Positions 46,655 to 58,053 of a stretch of 64,000 nt of DNA are shown here, piece by piece. Position 1 is the first letter of the stretch, and every line of letters begins with the position of its first letter. The notes beneath the pieces are model-generated. The model ran no database searches. It saw only the letters and a program-made list of their open reading frames with translations, and was not told the origin of the DNA. A program made the position numbers and the translations under genes. The DNA is from Aquabacter sp. L1I39 (GTDB lineage: Bacteria > Pseudomonadota > Alphaproteobacteria > Rhizobiales > Xanthobacteraceae), in contig NZ_CP072392.1 of NCBI RefSeq assembly GCF_017742835.1, positions 2,092,385-2,156,384 on the forward strand. Reading direction: 5' to 3'.

Positions 46655-47707
46655 TCAGGCCACCGTCAGCCCCGGCGTCCCCGCCTCCACCGTACCGATG
46701 CGCCGGGCCAGCGGATAGCCGGCGGCGGTGATCTGCGCCACCAGGCGGTCCGCCTCTTCCGGCGCGCAGGAGACGAGCAGGCCGCCGGAGGTCTGCGGAT
46801 CGGTGAGAAGGTTGCGCTGCCAGTCGTCGAAGCCGGCCGGCAGATGCACCTCATGCCCATAGCTCGCCCAGTTGCGCCCCGAGGCGCCGGTGACGAAGCC
46901 TTGGCGCACCAGCGCCTCCGCATGGGAGAGCAGCGGCACGGACGCCCAGTCCAGCCGGATGGCGAGCTTGGAGCCCCGCGCCACTTCCAGCGCATGGCCG
47001 GCAATGCCGAAGCCGGTCACGTCGGTGACGGCATGGACGGCCGGGTCCTTGGCCAAATGCGCCCCGACCTTGTTGAGCAAGGTGGTGGAGGTGATGAACT
47101 CGTCATAGGCGTCGGCGGAGAGCGCATCCTTCTTGAAGGCGGCGGAATAGACGCCCACGCCGATGCCCTTGGTGAGGATGAGCGCATCCCCTGCCTTGGC
47201 GTCCGCATTGCGGCGGATGTCGGCGGTCTTCACCGTGCCGATGACGGCGAGGCCATAAATGGGTTCCGGGCTGTCGATGGAATGGCCGCCCGCCACCGGA
47301 ATGCCGGCTTCCGCGCACTTGGCCGCCCCGCCCTGGAGGATGGCGCGCACGGTGGCCGTGTCGATCTTGCCCAGCGGCATGCCGAGAATGGCCAGCGCCA
47401 TCAGGGGCGTTCCGCCCATGGCATAGATGTCGGAAATGGCATTGGTGGCGGCGATGCGGCCGAAATGATCGGGGTCATCCACCATGGGCATGAAGAAGTC
47501 GGTGGTGGCGACCACGCAGGTCTCCCCCTCCAACTGCCAGACGGCGGCATCGTCCCCCGTCTCGGTGCCCACCAGCAGGCGCTCGAACGGCCCGGCCATC
47601 GGCGCCCCCGCCAAAAGCTCCTGGAGCACGTTGGGGGCAAGCTTGCAGCCGCAGCCCCCGCCATGGGCGAGGGCCGTGAGGCGAACGGCGGTGTCGGACA
47701 GGGTCAT
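46655..47707 (-). CDS. selD: Selenophosphate synthase
   Basis: 350 residues from ATG 47707. It makes selenophosphate from selenide and ATP, the selenium donor for selenocysteine. The catalytic loop reads [11 protein letters not shown] with Cys, not Sec, and [23 protein letters not shown] carries the metal-binding Asp residues. The rest of the Sec machinery is 8-13 kb away on the other strand. The upstream flank is a 64-base gap to the transglutaminase-like gene. Confidence 0.97.
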   Translation of the reverse strand: MTLSDTAVRLTALAHGGGCGCKLAPNVLQELLAGAPMAGPFERLLVGTETGDDAAVWQLEGETCVVATTDFFMPMVDDPDHFGRIAATNAISDIYAMGGTPLMALAILGMPLGKIDTATVRAILQGGAAKCAEAGIPVAGGHSIDSPEPIYGLAVIGTVKTADIRRNADAKAGDALILTKGIGVGVYSAAFKKDALSADAYDEFITSTTLLNKVGAHLAKDPAVHAVTDVTGFGIAGHALEVARGSKLAIRLDWASVPLLSHAEALVRQGFVTGASGRNWASYGHEVHLPAGFDDWQRNLLTDPQTSGGLLVSCAPEEADRLVAQITAAGYPLARRIGTVEAGTPGLTVA

Positions 47708-47771
47708 GGGCAAAGGGTCTCGGTTCGCGAAAAAAGGCGTGCGGGCCGGCGGGCGGCCCGCACGGTCAGCC

Positions 47772-48905
47772 TCAGGCCGTGATCTCGGCCGCGCGGATGG
47801 AATAGCGGAAGCTGTCCGGATCGAGGCAGTCCAGCATGCCCATGGCGGTCACCGCCTGCGGATACATGAGGAAGGGCAGATGTGGCCCCTTATGGCCGGG
47901 CAGCACCACGTCGTGGGCGGTGTTGTAGGCGAACCAATTGCCTTCCCAGCCACCAAACAGCCCCTTGCGGGCGGCGACCACCTTGGGATCATCCAGCGCC
48001 AGCTTGCCCGGGGGCTCCTCCAGCACCACCTTGCGCACATCCGCCGGGTCCATGGGCACCCAGCCGAATTGCGACAGATGCACCTCGGCACGGCAATGCT
48101 GGGCCTTGGTGACCACGTCGGAATTGGCGCCGAGGCTCTTATAGCCGAACTGCGAGGGCACCACGCGCAGGCCATAGACGTCGCGGGCCGGAATGCCCTG
48201 GGCGCGCACGAGGCCGACAAACAAGGCGTTGAGATCGGCGCACTTGCCGCCCAGATCCCCGCTCTTCAGCATGGCCGCGATGTCGCCGATGCCGCAGCCG
48301 CGGGTGGCGGCGTTGCGATAGGTGTTCTCGACGATCCATTCAAAGATGGCGCGCACCTTCTCCACATCGCCGCTCGTGGTGCCGACGATCTTGTCGGAGG
48401 TCTCCTTGACGATGCCGCCGGTGGGAATGAGGTCGGTGGCGGCGGTGTTGCGCTGGCGCTCGTCGGCGGAGAGCGGCGAGGGTGTGCGGGGCTTGGTGAG
48501 GTCCACCGCCCAGTCGCGGCTGGTGGCCTTGGAGGTCAGCTCCACCTTGGGTGCCTTCTCGCCTTCGGCCCACACCAGGTGCAGCATGTCGGCCCCGGAA
48601 GACGCGTCGCGCACCAGCTTGGCGGAGGCGGCATTGGTCTGCCACGTATTCTCACCCGGCTTGAACCAGTCGGGATTGGAGAAAGAGGCCACCGGCAGCC
48701 AAGCCTGCACCTGCCCCTCGGGCTTGAGGATCTCCACCGTGGTGACGATCTGGTAGCTGCGCCAGCGCCCCACCTTGGGAGCGAACAGCGTCGGCGCCGC
48801 GCCGGCCGCCGACTGGGCCGCGGCCTGGGCGAAGGCCGCGCCGGGCAAGGCGGCAGCGGCGCCCAAAGCGAGGCCGGCTTTCAGAATGTCGCGTCTGTTG
48901 GTCAT
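47772..48905 (-). CDS. Tat-exported transglutaminase-like protein
   Basis: 377 residues. [20 protein letters not shown] is a twin-arginine signal. The papain-like transglutaminase core has Cys in [15 protein letters not shown], His in [14 protein letters not shown] and Asp in WVPMDPADV. Members are peptidases or peptide cross-linkers. It is co-directional with the TlpA-like gene upstream (72 bases) and selD downstream. A link of this pair to formate dehydrogenase or selenium metabolism is not established. Confidence 0.82.
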   Translation of the reverse strand: MTNRRDILKAGLALGAAAALPGAAFAQAAAQSAAGAAPTLFAPKVGRWRSYQIVTTVEILKPEGQVQAWLPVASFSNPDWFKPGENTWQTNAASAKLVRDASSGADMLHLVWAEGEKAPKVELTSKATSRDWAVDLTKPRTPSPLSADERQRNTAATDLIPTGGIVKETSDKIVGTTSGDVEKVRAIFEWIVENTYRNAATRGCGIGDIAAMLKSGDLGGKCADLNALFVGLVRAQGIPARDVYGLRVVPSQFGYKSLGANSDVVTKAQHCRAEVHLSQFGWVPMDPADVRKVVLEEPPGKLALDDPKVVAARKGLFGGWEGNWFAYNTAHDVVLPGHKGPHLPFLMYPQAVTAMGMLDCLDPDSFRYSIRAAEITA

Positions 48906-48977
48906 CGCCTAACCCTCCTGGATCGGAACATGGTGGAAAGGCCCCCTGCCCGGACCGGCCGGGCGCGGGCGCCGCAT

Positions 48978-49580
48978 TCAGGATGCCTTCTTGCCCGCAT
49001 CGCCGGGCACGAGGGCGGAGAGCTGCGCCTCCACCTTCGGATCGTCCCAGGCCACCTCGCCCCGCGCGGCAAGGCGCGGCGCACCGGCGGCGAAAACCAG
49101 CGTGGACGGCAACACCTCCACGCCGAAGGCGCGGGAAGCGGCCCGGTCCTGGTCCATGAGAATTGGCCCCGGCGGGGCGAGCTCCGCGAAGAAGCGGCGG
49201 ACCCGGGCTTCCGGCTCGGCCACATCGATCAGCACCACCCGCACATCCGGGCGCCGGGATGCAAGGCGCGCGAGGGCGGGCAACTCGGCCCGGCACGGCT
49301 CGCACCAGGTGCCGAAGAAGTGAACGATGAGCACCTGCGCCGCCGGATCCGGAACGGGCCGCATGTGGGCACCCGCAGGTCCGGACAAGGTGAGCAGCGG
49401 CAGGGAAAGGGTGGGGAGCGCCGGCCCTTCATAGGGCTGAAGCTCCACCGGCGCGGCACAAGCGGGCGCGGCCGAAAGCAGCGGCGCGAGACCGAGGGCA
49501 AGCGGGAAAGCCAAGGCGCGCAAGACCAATTGCCGCCTCCCAAGGGGAGGCGGACGCCGCGCTGCACTGCTCGCTGACAT
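48978..49580 (-). CDS. TlpA-like periplasmic thioredoxin-fold protein
   Basis: 200 residues from ATG 49580; a GTG at 49619 is possible. An Arg-containing signal segment (RRQLVLRALAFPLALGLAPL) leads to a thioredoxin fold with FFGTWCEPCRAELPAL, the redox motif WCEPC. The cis-Pro is in VEVLPSTLVFAAG. It probably reduces or oxidises disulfides in the periplasm, perhaps keeping the Cys of the next protein (the transglutaminase) reduced, which is inference. Confidence 0.85.
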   Translation of the reverse strand: MSASSAARRPPPLGRRQLVLRALAFPLALGLAPLLSAAPACAAPVELQPYEGPALPTLSLPLLTLSGPAGAHMRPVPDPAAQVLIVHFFGTWCEPCRAELPALARLASRRPDVRVVLIDVAEPEARVRRFFAELAPPGPILMDQDRAASRAFGVEVLPSTLVFAAGAPRLAARGEVAWDDPKVEAQLSALVPGDAGKKAS

Positions 49581-49957
49581 GTCTGTGCCCCGACCCGCGG
49601 GAGCGACTGGAAAGTCCACGCCTCAACTTTGAACCGCAACCCCAGGCCAGTCAACAGTGGCGAAAATCATGCCGCACTGCAATAAAACGAAGGAGAAAAC
49701 GGGGGCGAAAACATTCGCATCCGCAACATCCACCTTTCTGCGTCGCCGTCTTCCGCAGGGGAATTGATCACGATTTCTTCACCGCCATGAATTTTAAAGC
49801 AAAATGAAAGCAAAGCGGCTTGGCTCCGGCCCCGCTTCCGTTTGACATGATACCAATTCCAAAATAGCGTTGTTTTCTGTCGGAATCCCGACGCAGGGCG
49901 CGCTCGTCGCCCTGGGCCATGTCCCCCGGTGGGGGCGCTTATCGGAGATCACCTTCG
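49581..49957. promoter_or_regulatory. Promoter region of the formate dehydrogenase operon
   Basis: 377 bases without a gene, AT-rich in 49740-49880. Candidate promoter: TTGACA at 49842-49847 and TAGCGT at 49865-49870, 17 bases apart. TGGC-N7-CCGCT at 49821-49836 has GG and GC at sigma-54 spacing but is a poor match otherwise. TTGATCACGATTT at 49764 has only one good FNR half. I cannot decide among them. The divergent TlpA-like gene must also use this region. Confidence 0.4.
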
Positions 49958-52900
49958 ATGAATATGGAGCTCTCGCGGCGCCAGTTCTTACGAACGGCGG
50001 GTGCGGGGATCGCGGGGACGACGCTTGGAGCCTTCGGCTTCGGCGGCGTCGAACAAGCGCTGGCGGACGCGATCCGACCGTTCAAGCTCGTCAACACCAC
50101 CGAGGTGCGCAACACCTGCACCTATTGCTCGGTGGCGTGCGGCATCCTCATCTTTTCCAAGGGCGACCTGAAGAAGGGCGAGAAGGCCGAAATCACCCAT
50201 ATCGAGGGTGACGTCGACCACCCGACCAATCGCGGCACCCTGTGCCCGAAGGGCGCGGCCCTTCTCGACATCGTCCATTCCAAGACGCGCCTCCAATATC
50301 CGATGATCCGCAAGGCGGGCTCGGACAAGTTCGAGCGCGTGAGCTGGGACGTGGCGCTGGACCGGATCGCGCGGGTCCTCAAGGACGATCGCGACAAGAA
50401 TTTCATCGCCAAGAACAATGACGGCGTGACCGTGAACCGCTGGGTGACCACCGGTTTCCTCGCCGCCTCGGCCACCACCAACGAGACCGCGTTCGCCACC
50501 TACAAAGTGGTGCGCAGCCTCGGACTTCTGGCATTCGACAACCAAGCGCGCGTTTGACACGGCCCCACGGTGTCCAGTTTGGGCCCAACTTTTGGCCGTG
50601 GCGCGATGACCAATTCGTGGACCGATATCAAGAATACGGACCTGGTCATCATCATGGGCGGCAATGCCGCCGAGGCGCATCCGTGCGGGTTTAAATGGGT
50701 GACGGAGGCGAAAGCCACCCGTGGCGCCAAGCTCGTCGTCGTCGATCCGCGCTTCACGCGGTCCGCGGCGGTGGCGGACTATTACGCCCCCATCCGTCAA
50801 GGCTCCGACATCGCGTTCCTCCTGGGCGTGATGAATTACTGCATCCTGAACAACAAGGTGCAGTGGGAGTATGTGAAGGCGTTCACGAACGCGTCTTACC
50901 TGGTGAAGGACGGCTTTACCTATCAGGACGGCCTGTTCACCGGCTATGACGAGCAGAAGAGGGACTACAACCGCTCCACCTGGGACTACCAGATGGGACC
51001 AGACGGCTATGCCCTCACCGACCCGACCTTGCAGGACCCCCGCTGCGTCTGGAACCTCCTGAAGCAGCATGTGTCCATCTACACGCCGGACATGGTCTCG
51101 CGCATCACCGGCACGCCCAAGGACAAGTTCCTGAAGGTGTGCGAGATGATCGCGGAATGCTCATCGCCCACCAAGACGATGACCTCCATGTACGCGCTTG
51201 GCTGGACCCAGCATTCCAAGGGGTCGCAGAACATCCGCTGCATGGCCATGCTCCAGCTCATCCTGGGCAATATCGGCGTGCGCGGCGGCGGCATGAATGC
51301 GTTGCGCGGTCACTCCAACATCCAGGGGCTGACCGACCTCGGGCTCATGTCCAACCTGATCCCCGGCTATCTGACCTTGCCGACGGAAAAGGAAGCCGAT
51401 TTCGCCACCTACATGTCGACGCGCGGCTTCAAGCCGTTGCAGCCGAACCAGATGAGCTACTGGCAGAACTACAAGAAGTTCTTCGTCAGTTTCCAGAAGG
51501 CCATGTGGGGCGCGGCGGCGACGCCGGAAAACAACTTCGCCTATGACTACCTGCCGAAGCTCGACGTGCCGGCCTATGACGTCCTGCGCGCCTTCGAGCT
51601 GATGGACCATGGCAAGATGAACGCCTATTTCTGCCAGGGCTTCAATCCCCTGCAGGCGTTCCCCAACAAGGCGAAGCTGGCCTCGGCGCTCTCCAAGCTG
51701 AAGCTGCTGGTGGTGATGGATCCGCTGGAGACGGAGACGGCGCGGTTCTGGGAGAACCATGGCGTCTACAATCCCGCGGACCCGGCCAAGATCCAGACCG
51801 AAGTGATCCAGCTGCCCACCACCTGCTTTGCGGAGGATGAGGGCGCGCTGGTGAATTCCGGCCGCTGGCTGCAATGGCACTGGGCGGGCGGCACGCCTCC
51901 GGGCGAGGCCAAGCACGACGCCTGGATCATGGCGCAGATCCATCTGCGGGTGAAAGCGCTCTACCAGAAGGAAGGCGGGGCCTTCCCCGATCCCATCGTC
52001 AACCTCCACTGGCCCTATAAGGACCCGAACGAGCCCACTCCCGAGGAGCTCGCCAAGGAAATGAACGGCTATGTGGTCGCGGACGTGATGGATCCGAACG
52101 ACCCCACCAAGAAGATCCTGGAGAAGGGCAAGCAACTGCCCGGCTTCGGCGTGCTGCGCGACGACGGCTCCACCGCCTGCGGCTGCTGGATCTATTCCGG
52201 CTGCTTCACGGAGGCGGGCAACATGATGGCCCGGCGGGACAATTCCGATCCCGACAATACCGGCGCCTATCTGAAATGGTCGTTCGCCTGGCCCGCCAAC
52301 CGGCGCATCATCTACAATCGCGCCTCCGCCGACATCAACGGCAAGCCGTGGGACGACACCCGCAAGCTGCTGTGGTGGGACGGGGCGAAATGGACCGGAT
52401 ACGACGTGCCGGACATCGCCCCCACCGCCAAGCCGCAGGATGTGGGCCCCTTCATCATGAACCCGGAAGGCGTCTCCCGCCTGTTCACCCGGGGCATGAT
52501 GCGGGACGGTCCCTTCCCGGTGCATTACGAGCCGTTCGAGAGCCCGGTGGCCAACGTCATCGCCCCGAAGGTCCGGGGCAATCCGGTGGCCCGCGTGTTC
52601 AAGGACGACTTCGCCCAGTTCGCCGACGTGGCGTCCAAGGAGTTCCCCTATGCGGCGACCTCCTACCGCCTCACGGAGCACTTCCACTACTGGACCAAGA
52701 ACAACCATGTGAACTCGGTCCTGCAGCCGGAATTCTTCGTGGAGATATCGGAAGAACTGGCGAAGGAGAAGGGCATCGCCAATGCCGGCTGGGTGCGCGT
52801 GTGGTCGAAGCGGGGCTCGGTCTTCGCCAAGGCCTATGTGACCAAGCGCATCCGTCCGCTCACAGTGGACGGCAAGACGGTGCACATCGTGGGCATCCCC

Positions 52901-53044
52901 ATCCATTGGGGGTTCGTGGGCGCGGCCAAGAAAGGCTTCCCCGCCAACGTGCTCACGCCCTTCGTGGGCGATGCGAACATCGAGACGCCGGAGTTCAAGG
53001 CGTTCTGCGTCAATATCGAGCCCTCGACCGGGCCGGTGGCATGA
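49958..53044 (+). CDS. fdnG: Formate dehydrogenase major subunit, selenoprotein (FdnG/FdoG type)
   Basis: 1028 residues, read through TGA at 50555-50557 as selenocysteine (residue 200). It oxidises formate at a molybdenum or tungsten bis-MGD centre with Sec as ligand. The N-terminus has a Tat signal (SRRQFLRTAGAGIAG). One [4Fe-4S] site is CTYCSVAC plus a later Cys in GTLCPKG. Around the UGA the order NQARV-Sec-HGPTVSSLGPTFGRGAMTN fits E. coli FdnG. A SECIS hairpin follows at once. ATG 49958 has GGAG upstream; an ATG at 49919 would precede the Tat signal by 13 residues. The length equals the family, so this is one gene and not a broken pair. Downstream fdnH starts after 14 bases. Confidence 0.97.
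50555..50600 (+). promoter_or_regulatory. Bacterial SECIS element with the UGA selenocysteine codon
   Basis: The UGA (50555-50557) is followed by CACGGCC (50558-50564), which pairs exactly with GGCCGTG (50594-50600). The upper helix is GTCCA (50572-50576) with TGGGC (50580-50584), closed by the loop GTT. Positions match the fdnG/fdhF SECIS layout recognised by SelB. Confidence 0.9.
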
Positions 53045-53058
53045 GGGAGGACTGAACC

Positions 53059-54000
53059 ATGTTTCCCCCAGCCCCAAATCCCCCGATCACCGCGACACCG
53101 GCCAAGTTCGGGGAGCAGGATCTGATCCGGAAGTCGGCGTCCACCATCACGCCGGCCTCCCCGCGGCAGACCGAAGTGGCCAAGCTCATCGACGTGTCGA
53201 AGTGCATCGGCTGCAAGGCCTGCCAGGCGGCGTGCCTGGAATGGAACGATCTCCATGAGGAGATCGGGACATTCAACGGCAGCTACACCAACCCGCCGGA
53301 CCTGACGCCCAACACCTTCACGCTCATGCGCTTCACCGAATGGGTGAACCCGCAGACCGATAATCTGGAATGGCTGATCCGCAAGGACGGCTGCATGCAT
53401 TGCGAGGATCCGGGATGCCTCAAGGCGTGCCCGGCGCCCGGCGCCATCGTGCAATATTCCAACGGCATCGTGGATTTCGTCCACGAGAACTGTATCGGCT
53501 GCGGCTATTGCGTGAAGGGGTGCCCGTTCAACATCCCGCGCATTTCGCAGGTCGATAACAAGGCCTACAAATGCACCTTGTGCTCCGACCGCGTGGCGGT
53601 GGGACAGTGGCCGGCCTGCGCCAAGGCTTGCCCCACCCAGGCCATCGCGTTCGGCACCAAGGACGAGATGAAGAAGTGGGCGGACGGGCGCATCAAGGAT
53701 TTGAAGTCCCGCGGCTATGCCAATGCGGGCCTTTATGATCCCCCGGGCGTCGGCGGCACCCATGTCATGTATGTGCTCCAGCATGCCGACCAGCCGCAGA
53801 TCTATGCGAACCTGCCCAAGGACCCGCATATCAGCCCGCTGGTGGAAGCCTGGAAGGGTGTCACCAAATATGTGGGCCTCGCCGCCATCGGTCTCGCCGC
53901 GGCGGTGGGCTTCGTCCACCACGTGGTGGCCGGCCCCAACAGGGTCTCCGAGGAGGACGAGGCGAATGCCGAGAAGCTCACGGGGAGTGACCGCTCATGA
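53059..54000 (+). CDS. fdnH: Formate dehydrogenase iron-sulfur subunit
   Basis: 313 residues with four ferredoxin-type Cys sets: [35 protein letters not shown] and [20 protein letters not shown]. They hold four [4Fe-4S] clusters passing electrons from FdnG to the membrane subunit. A C-terminal helix ([20 protein letters not shown]) anchors it. Its stop overlaps the fdnI start. Confidence 0.96.
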   Translation: MFPPAPNPPITATPAKFGEQDLIRKSASTITPASPRQTEVAKLIDVSKCIGCKACQAACLEWNDLHEEIGTFNGSYTNPPDLTPNTFTLMRFTEWVNPQTDNLEWLIRKDGCMHCEDPGCLKACPAPGAIVQYSNGIVDFVHENCIGCGYCVKGCPFNIPRISQVDNKAYKCTLCSDRVAVGQWPACAKACPTQAIAFGTKDEMKKWADGRIKDLKSRGYANAGLYDPPGVGGTHVMYVLQHADQPQIYANLPKDPHISPLVEAWKGVTKYVGLAAIGLAAAVGFVHHVVAGPNRVSEEDEANAEKLTGSDRS

Positions 54001-54692
54001 GCGCCTATGATCTGGAAAAGGGCGACAGCGTCCATAAGGGCCATCCGGTCACCGTGGACCGCTACACGCTGGGCGCCCGGATCAACCATTGGGTGACGGC
54101 CATCAGCCTGATCCTGCTGGCCTTGTCCGGCATGGCCCTGTTCACGCCCAAGCTCTATTTCCTGACCGCCCTCTTCGGGGGCGGTCAGTGGACCCGCGCC
54201 ATCCATCCCTGGATCGGCGTGGTCCTGTTCTTCTCCTTCGCCGGTCTCTTCCTGCGCTTCTGGAAGGCGAACCTGTGGAAGCGGGAAGACGGCACCTGGC
54301 TCGCGCGCATCCGCGACGTGATCGCAGGGCATGAGGAGCGGCTGCCCGAAGTCGGCAAGTATAATGCCGGCCAGAAGGGCGTCTTCTGGGGCATGTCGCT
54401 GCTCATCATCGTGCTGATCACCAGCGGCTTCGTGGTGTGGGACCAGTATTTCTACGCCTTCACCACCATCGAGCAGAAGCGCATCGCCATCCTCGTCCAT
54501 GCGCTGGCGGCGGTGGCCATCATCTGCGTGTGGATCGTGCACGTCTATGCGGCCATCTGGGTGCGCGGCACCATCTCCGCCATGACCAAGGGACAGGTCA
54601 CCGGCGGCTGGGCCTGGCGCCATCACCGCAAATGGCTGCGCGAGCTGGTCTCCACCCGCCGCGCCGGCAAGCCGCCCTCGCCGGCGGAATGA
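53997..54692 (+). CDS. fdnI: Formate dehydrogenase cytochrome b556 subunit
   Basis: 231 residues with four membrane helices. Heme-ligand His are likely in [31 protein letters not shown] and the [19 protein letters not shown] helix. It passes electrons to quinone and anchors FdnGH on the periplasmic side. The start overlaps fdnH by 4 bases. Confidence 0.95.
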   Translation: MSAYDLEKGDSVHKGHPVTVDRYTLGARINHWVTAISLILLALSGMALFTPKLYFLTALFGGGQWTRAIHPWIGVVLFFSFAGLFLRFWKANLWKREDGTWLARIRDVIAGHEERLPEVGKYNAGQKGVFWGMSLLIIVLITSGFVVWDQYFYAFTTIEQKRIAILVHALAAVAIICVWIVHVYAAIWVRGTISAMTKGQVTGGWAWRHHRKWLRELVSTRRAGKPPSPAE

Positions 54693-54862
54693 GCCTTCAC
54701 GGACGAGGGGCATCGCGTCGCCTCGTCCGTGCACTGACCAAGAGTCCCTGACCAAGCGTCATAGAATTGCCGGCCCACGGACCGAATGTGGCGCATGGCC
54801 CGTTCGCCCCTGGCGGGCGCCCCGTTTCCAGCCACGTGACCCGTGAGGTTCGTGAGGTCCCC

Positions 54863-55795
54863 ATGTCCGATTTTCCGAGCGCCGTCCTGCCCGATCCGAG
54901 CGTCATCGGCGGCGTGCCGCAGCCGCCCTTCGCGCGGCTCCCCGCCCCCTTGTCGCTGTTCGAGATCCGCGCCCGCCGCCTCGCCGCCTTGACCGAAGAC
55001 AGCATGCTGGCTGCCTATCTGAACTTCCTGGCCGGCATCGCCAGCGCCCAGCACGCCATCCAGCACGATGAGAGCGCGCCCCTCCCCGCCCCCGAAGGGC
55101 CGGATGCGGAGACCCTGGAGCGCGCGCGCGCCTATGGCATGCCGCCGCTCGACCGCACCCGCTTCACCCAGGATCCCGCCTTCGAGGCGACCCTGGACCG
55201 CCTGCTCGCCAAGCTGGAGGGCCTCGACAAGCCCGCTCCCGCCGCCGCCGCGCTCGCCCGCGTGAAGGCCGCCGATCCCGCCGGCCGCGATGCTCTGGTG
55301 CGCAATGTGCTCGCCGATTCCATCCCCATGGAGGCGCTGGCCGAGCATGTCTATGTGGCCGCCGCCCTCCAGGTACATTTCGCACGGCTCGCCGCGCGGC
55401 TCGACGAGGCCGGCCTTGTGGAAGTGGGCCAGGGCGTGTGCCCCACCTGCGGCGGCCCGCCGGCCGCCAGCGTGGTGGTGGACTGGCCGCAGATTGCCGG
55501 CGCCCGCTATTGCGCCTGCTCGCTCTGCGGCACCTGGTGGAACCATGTGCGGGTGCGCTGCGTGCTGTGCGGCTCCACCAAGGGCATCGGCCTCCAGGAG
55601 GTGGAGGGCTCTTCCGGCGCCGTGAAGGCGGAGACGTGCGACAGCTGCCATGGCTATGTGAAGGTCATGTACCAATCCAAGGACCCGCTGGTGGAGCCGC
55701 TGGCGGACGATGTGGCGAGCCTCGCCCTCGATTTGTTGATGAAGAACGGCCCCTATCGGCGCGGCGCTTTCAATCCCTTCCTGCTCGGCTATTGA
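54863..55795 (+). CDS. fdhE: Formate dehydrogenase accessory protein FdhE
   Basis: 310 residues from ATG 54863, the usual length. Cys pairs CPTC, CACSLC, CVLC and CDSC (in [15 protein letters not shown]) form the rubredoxin-like metal sites of FdhE. It is needed for maturation of Tat-exported formate dehydrogenase. It precedes selA by 7 bases. Confidence 0.95.
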   Translation: MSDFPSAVLPDPSVIGGVPQPPFARLPAPLSLFEIRARRLAALTEDSMLAAYLNFLAGIASAQHAIQHDESAPLPAPEGPDAETLERARAYGMPPLDRTRFTQDPAFEATLDRLLAKLEGLDKPAPAAAALARVKAADPAGRDALVRNVLADSIPMEALAEHVYVAAALQVHFARLAARLDEAGLVEVGQGVCPTCGGPPAASVVVDWPQIAGARYCACSLCGTWWNHVRVRCVLCGSTKGIGLQEVEGSSGAVKAETCDSCHGYVKVMYQSKDPLVEPLADDVASLALDLLMKNGPYRRGAFNPFLLGY

Positions 55796-55802
55796 GGCGG
55801 CC

Positions 55803-57230
55803 ATGACCGAGCTGAAACCCGCTCTCGCGGGCGCCTTGCGCGCCTTGCCCTCCGTGGACCAATTGCTCTCCGCCGCGCCCGAGGCGGTGGCCCGCCATGG
55901 CCGGGCGCCCGTGGTGGCCGCCGCCCGCGCGGCCCTGGACGCCGCCCGGGCGGCCTTGCGCGCCGGCACCCTGCCCTTCCCCGAAGGCGAGGGCCTCGGC
56001 GCCCTCGCTCGCGCCATTGCGGCACACCTTGCCGCGCAGGCCCAACCCAGCCTGCGCCCGGTCTTCAACCTCACCGGCACGGTGCTGCACACCAATCTCG
56101 GCCGCGCCTTGCTGGCGGAGGAGGCCGTGGAAGCCGCCACCCGCGCCATGCGGCAGGCGGTGACGCTGGAATTCGCCCTCGATGGCGGCAAGCGCGGCGA
56201 GCGGGACGACCATGTGCGCGGCCTGCTGTGCGACCTCACGGGCGCGGAGGATGCGACCGTCGTCAACAACAATGCCGCCGCCGTGCTGCTGGTGCTGAAC
56301 ACCCTCGCGCAGGGCAAGGACAGCATCGTCTCGCGCGGCGAGCTGATCGAGATTGGCGGCGCCTTCCGCATGCCCGACATCATGGCGCGGGCCGGCACGC
56401 GCCTTGTGGAAGTGGGCACCACCAACCGCACCCATGCCCGCGACTATGAGGGCGCGCTCGGCGCCGAAACCGGCCTCGTGGTGAAGGTGCACACCTCCAA
56501 TTACCGCATCCAGGGCTTCACCAAGGAAGTCCCCGCCCGGGAACTCTCCGCCATCGCCCACAAAGCGGGCGTGCCGCTGTTCAATGACCTCGGCTCCGGC
56601 ACGCTCATTGATCTGGCCGACCATGGCCTGCTGCACGAGCCCACCGTGCGCGAATGCGTGGCGGAGGGGGCGGATATCGTCACCTTCTCCGGCGACAAGC
56701 TGCTGGGCGGGCCGCAGACCGGCTTCATTGTCGGCCGGCGCGATCTCATCGCGCGCATCAACAAGAATCCCATGAAGCGGGCGCTGCGGGTGGACAAGAT
56801 CCGCCTCGCCGCCCTGGAGGCGACGCTGAAACTCTATCAGGATCCCGACCGGCTGGCCGCCCGCTTGCCGACACTCCGCCTTCTCGCCCGCACCCCCGCT
56901 GAAATGGCGCCTTTGGCCGCGCGCCTCGTACCGGCCCTCGCCGAGCAGCTGGGGCCGGCCTTCACCGTGACCACCCGGCCCTGCCGCAGCCAGATCGGCT
57001 CCGGGGCGCTGCCGCTGGAAACCCTCGACAGCCTCGCGCTCGCGCTCGCGCCAGTGGATGGCTCCGGCCGCAAGCTGGACGCCCTCGCCACCCGCCTGCG
57101 CGCCCTTCCGGTGCCCGTTATCGGCCGCATGGAAGATGGAGCCCTCCTCCTCGACTTGCGGTGCCTGGAGGACGAAGCCGGTTTCCTTGCCACCTTCGCC
57201 GCCTGGGAGGATCGCCATGGGCTGGCTTGA
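55803..57230 (+). CDS. selA: L-seryl-tRNA(Sec) selenium transferase
   Basis: 475 residues. It converts seryl-tRNA(Sec) to selenocysteinyl-tRNA(Sec) with selenophosphate and PLP. The PLP Lys is in [15 protein letters not shown], and [11 protein letters not shown] and [10 protein letters not shown] are family segments. The C-terminal 14 bases overlap the start of the Sel1-repeat gene. Confidence 0.97.
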   Translation: MTELKPALAGALRALPSVDQLLSAAPEAVARHGRAPVVAAARAALDAARAALRAGTLPFPEGEGLGALARAIAAHLAAQAQPSLRPVFNLTGTVLHTNLGRALLAEEAVEAATRAMRQAVTLEFALDGGKRGERDDHVRGLLCDLTGAEDATVVNNNAAAVLLVLNTLAQGKDSIVSRGELIEIGGAFRMPDIMARAGTRLVEVGTTNRTHARDYEGALGAETGLVVKVHTSNYRIQGFTKEVPARELSAIAHKAGVPLFNDLGSGTLIDLADHGLLHEPTVRECVAEGADIVTFSGDKLLGGPQTGFIVGRRDLIARINKNPMKRALRVDKIRLAALEATLKLYQDPDRLAARLPTLRLLARTPAEMAPLAARLVPALAEQLGPAFTVTTRPCRSQIGSGALPLETLDSLALALAPVDGSGRKLDALATRLRALPVPVIGRMEDGALLLDLRCLEDEAGFLATFAAWEDRHGLA

Positions 57231-58053
57231 TCGCCTCCTCGGTCGCAAATCCGCCGACACCAAGCCGGACGACAAGCCGGTCGACCTCACCGACCAGGAC
57301 GCCGCCATGGCCCGCGCGCTGGAAGCCGCGCGCACCGGAGACTATGACACCGCCCTCGATGTGTGGGAAAAGCTCGCCCGCATGGGCAATGCCCGCGCCG
57401 CCAACAATATCGGCGCCTGCTTCTCCGAAGGCTACGGCATCGAGAAGGACATGGAGCTGGCCCGCCGCTGGCTCGCCGCCTCCGCCCAGGCGGGCGACCC
57501 CGTGGGCCAGCGCAACCTCGCCACCCTCTATTTCAAGGGCGAGGGCGTGCCGCAGGACTATGCCCATGCCGCCGAGCTTTATCGCTCCGCCGCCGTGCAG
57601 GGCGATGGGCCGGCGCAGGATATGCTCAGCTGGATGCTGCTGGAAGGCGAGGTCATGCCCACCGATCCCCGCGAGGCGCGGCGCTGGGCGCTGGCCGCCG
57701 CCGAGCAGGGCATCGCCACCGCCATGACACGCTTGGGCATGATGGCCCACAATGCGCTGGCCACCACGCGCGACCCGATGGAAGCCGCCCGCTGGTGGCG
57801 CATGGGCGCCGAGCGGGGCGATGCGGATGGGCAGGCCATGCTGGGCGCCGCCTATCATCTGGGCGCCGGCGTTCCGCGCGATCCGGTGGCCGCCTATGAA
57901 TGGCTTTTGCGGGCGGAAGCCGCCGGCAGCGGCCTCGCCGCCCCCTTCCTGGAGCCCGTGCGCGGCGCGCTGACCGCCGAGGGCGCCGCCGAGGCGGTAC
58001 GCCGCGCCAAGCAGCCTCTGCCCGCCCCGCAGGTGGAGACCGCCGGCGCATGA
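57217..58053 (+). CDS. Sel1-repeat protein between selA and selB
   Basis: 278 residues made mostly of Sel1/TPR-like repeats (about six: [34 protein letters not shown] and so on) from ~45 to 245. No signal peptide is clear, so it is probably cytosolic. It overlaps selA by 14 bases and selB by 4 bases (ATGA), so it is translated as part of the Sec operon. Such repeats hold protein partners; a role with SelA, SelB or FDH assembly is inference. Confidence 0.82.
   Translation: MGWLDRLLGRKSADTKPDDKPVDLTDQDAAMARALEAARTGDYDTALDVWEKLARMGNARAANNIGACFSEGYGIEKDMELARRWLAASAQAGDPVGQRNLATLYFKGEGVPQDYAHAAELYRSAAVQGDGPAQDMLSWMLLEGEVMPTDPREARRWALAAAEQGIATAMTRLGMMAHNALATTRDPMEAARWWRMGAERGDADGQAMLGAAYHLGAGVPRDPVAAYEWLLRAEAAGSGLAAPFLEPVRGALTAEGAAEAVRRAKQPLPAPQVETAGA

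Noticed and set aside
49821..49836. Sigma-54 promoter before fdnG
   Set aside because: Only the GG and GC are at the right spacing; the rest matches poorly, unlike the urtA site.
50555..50557. TGA in fdnG as a nonsense mutation or frameshift
   Set aside because: The family has selenocysteine here, a SECIS hairpin follows and all Sec genes are present.
51161..53077. 638-codon frame opposite fdnG
   Set aside because: Shadow of the formate dehydrogenase gene with no motifs of its own.
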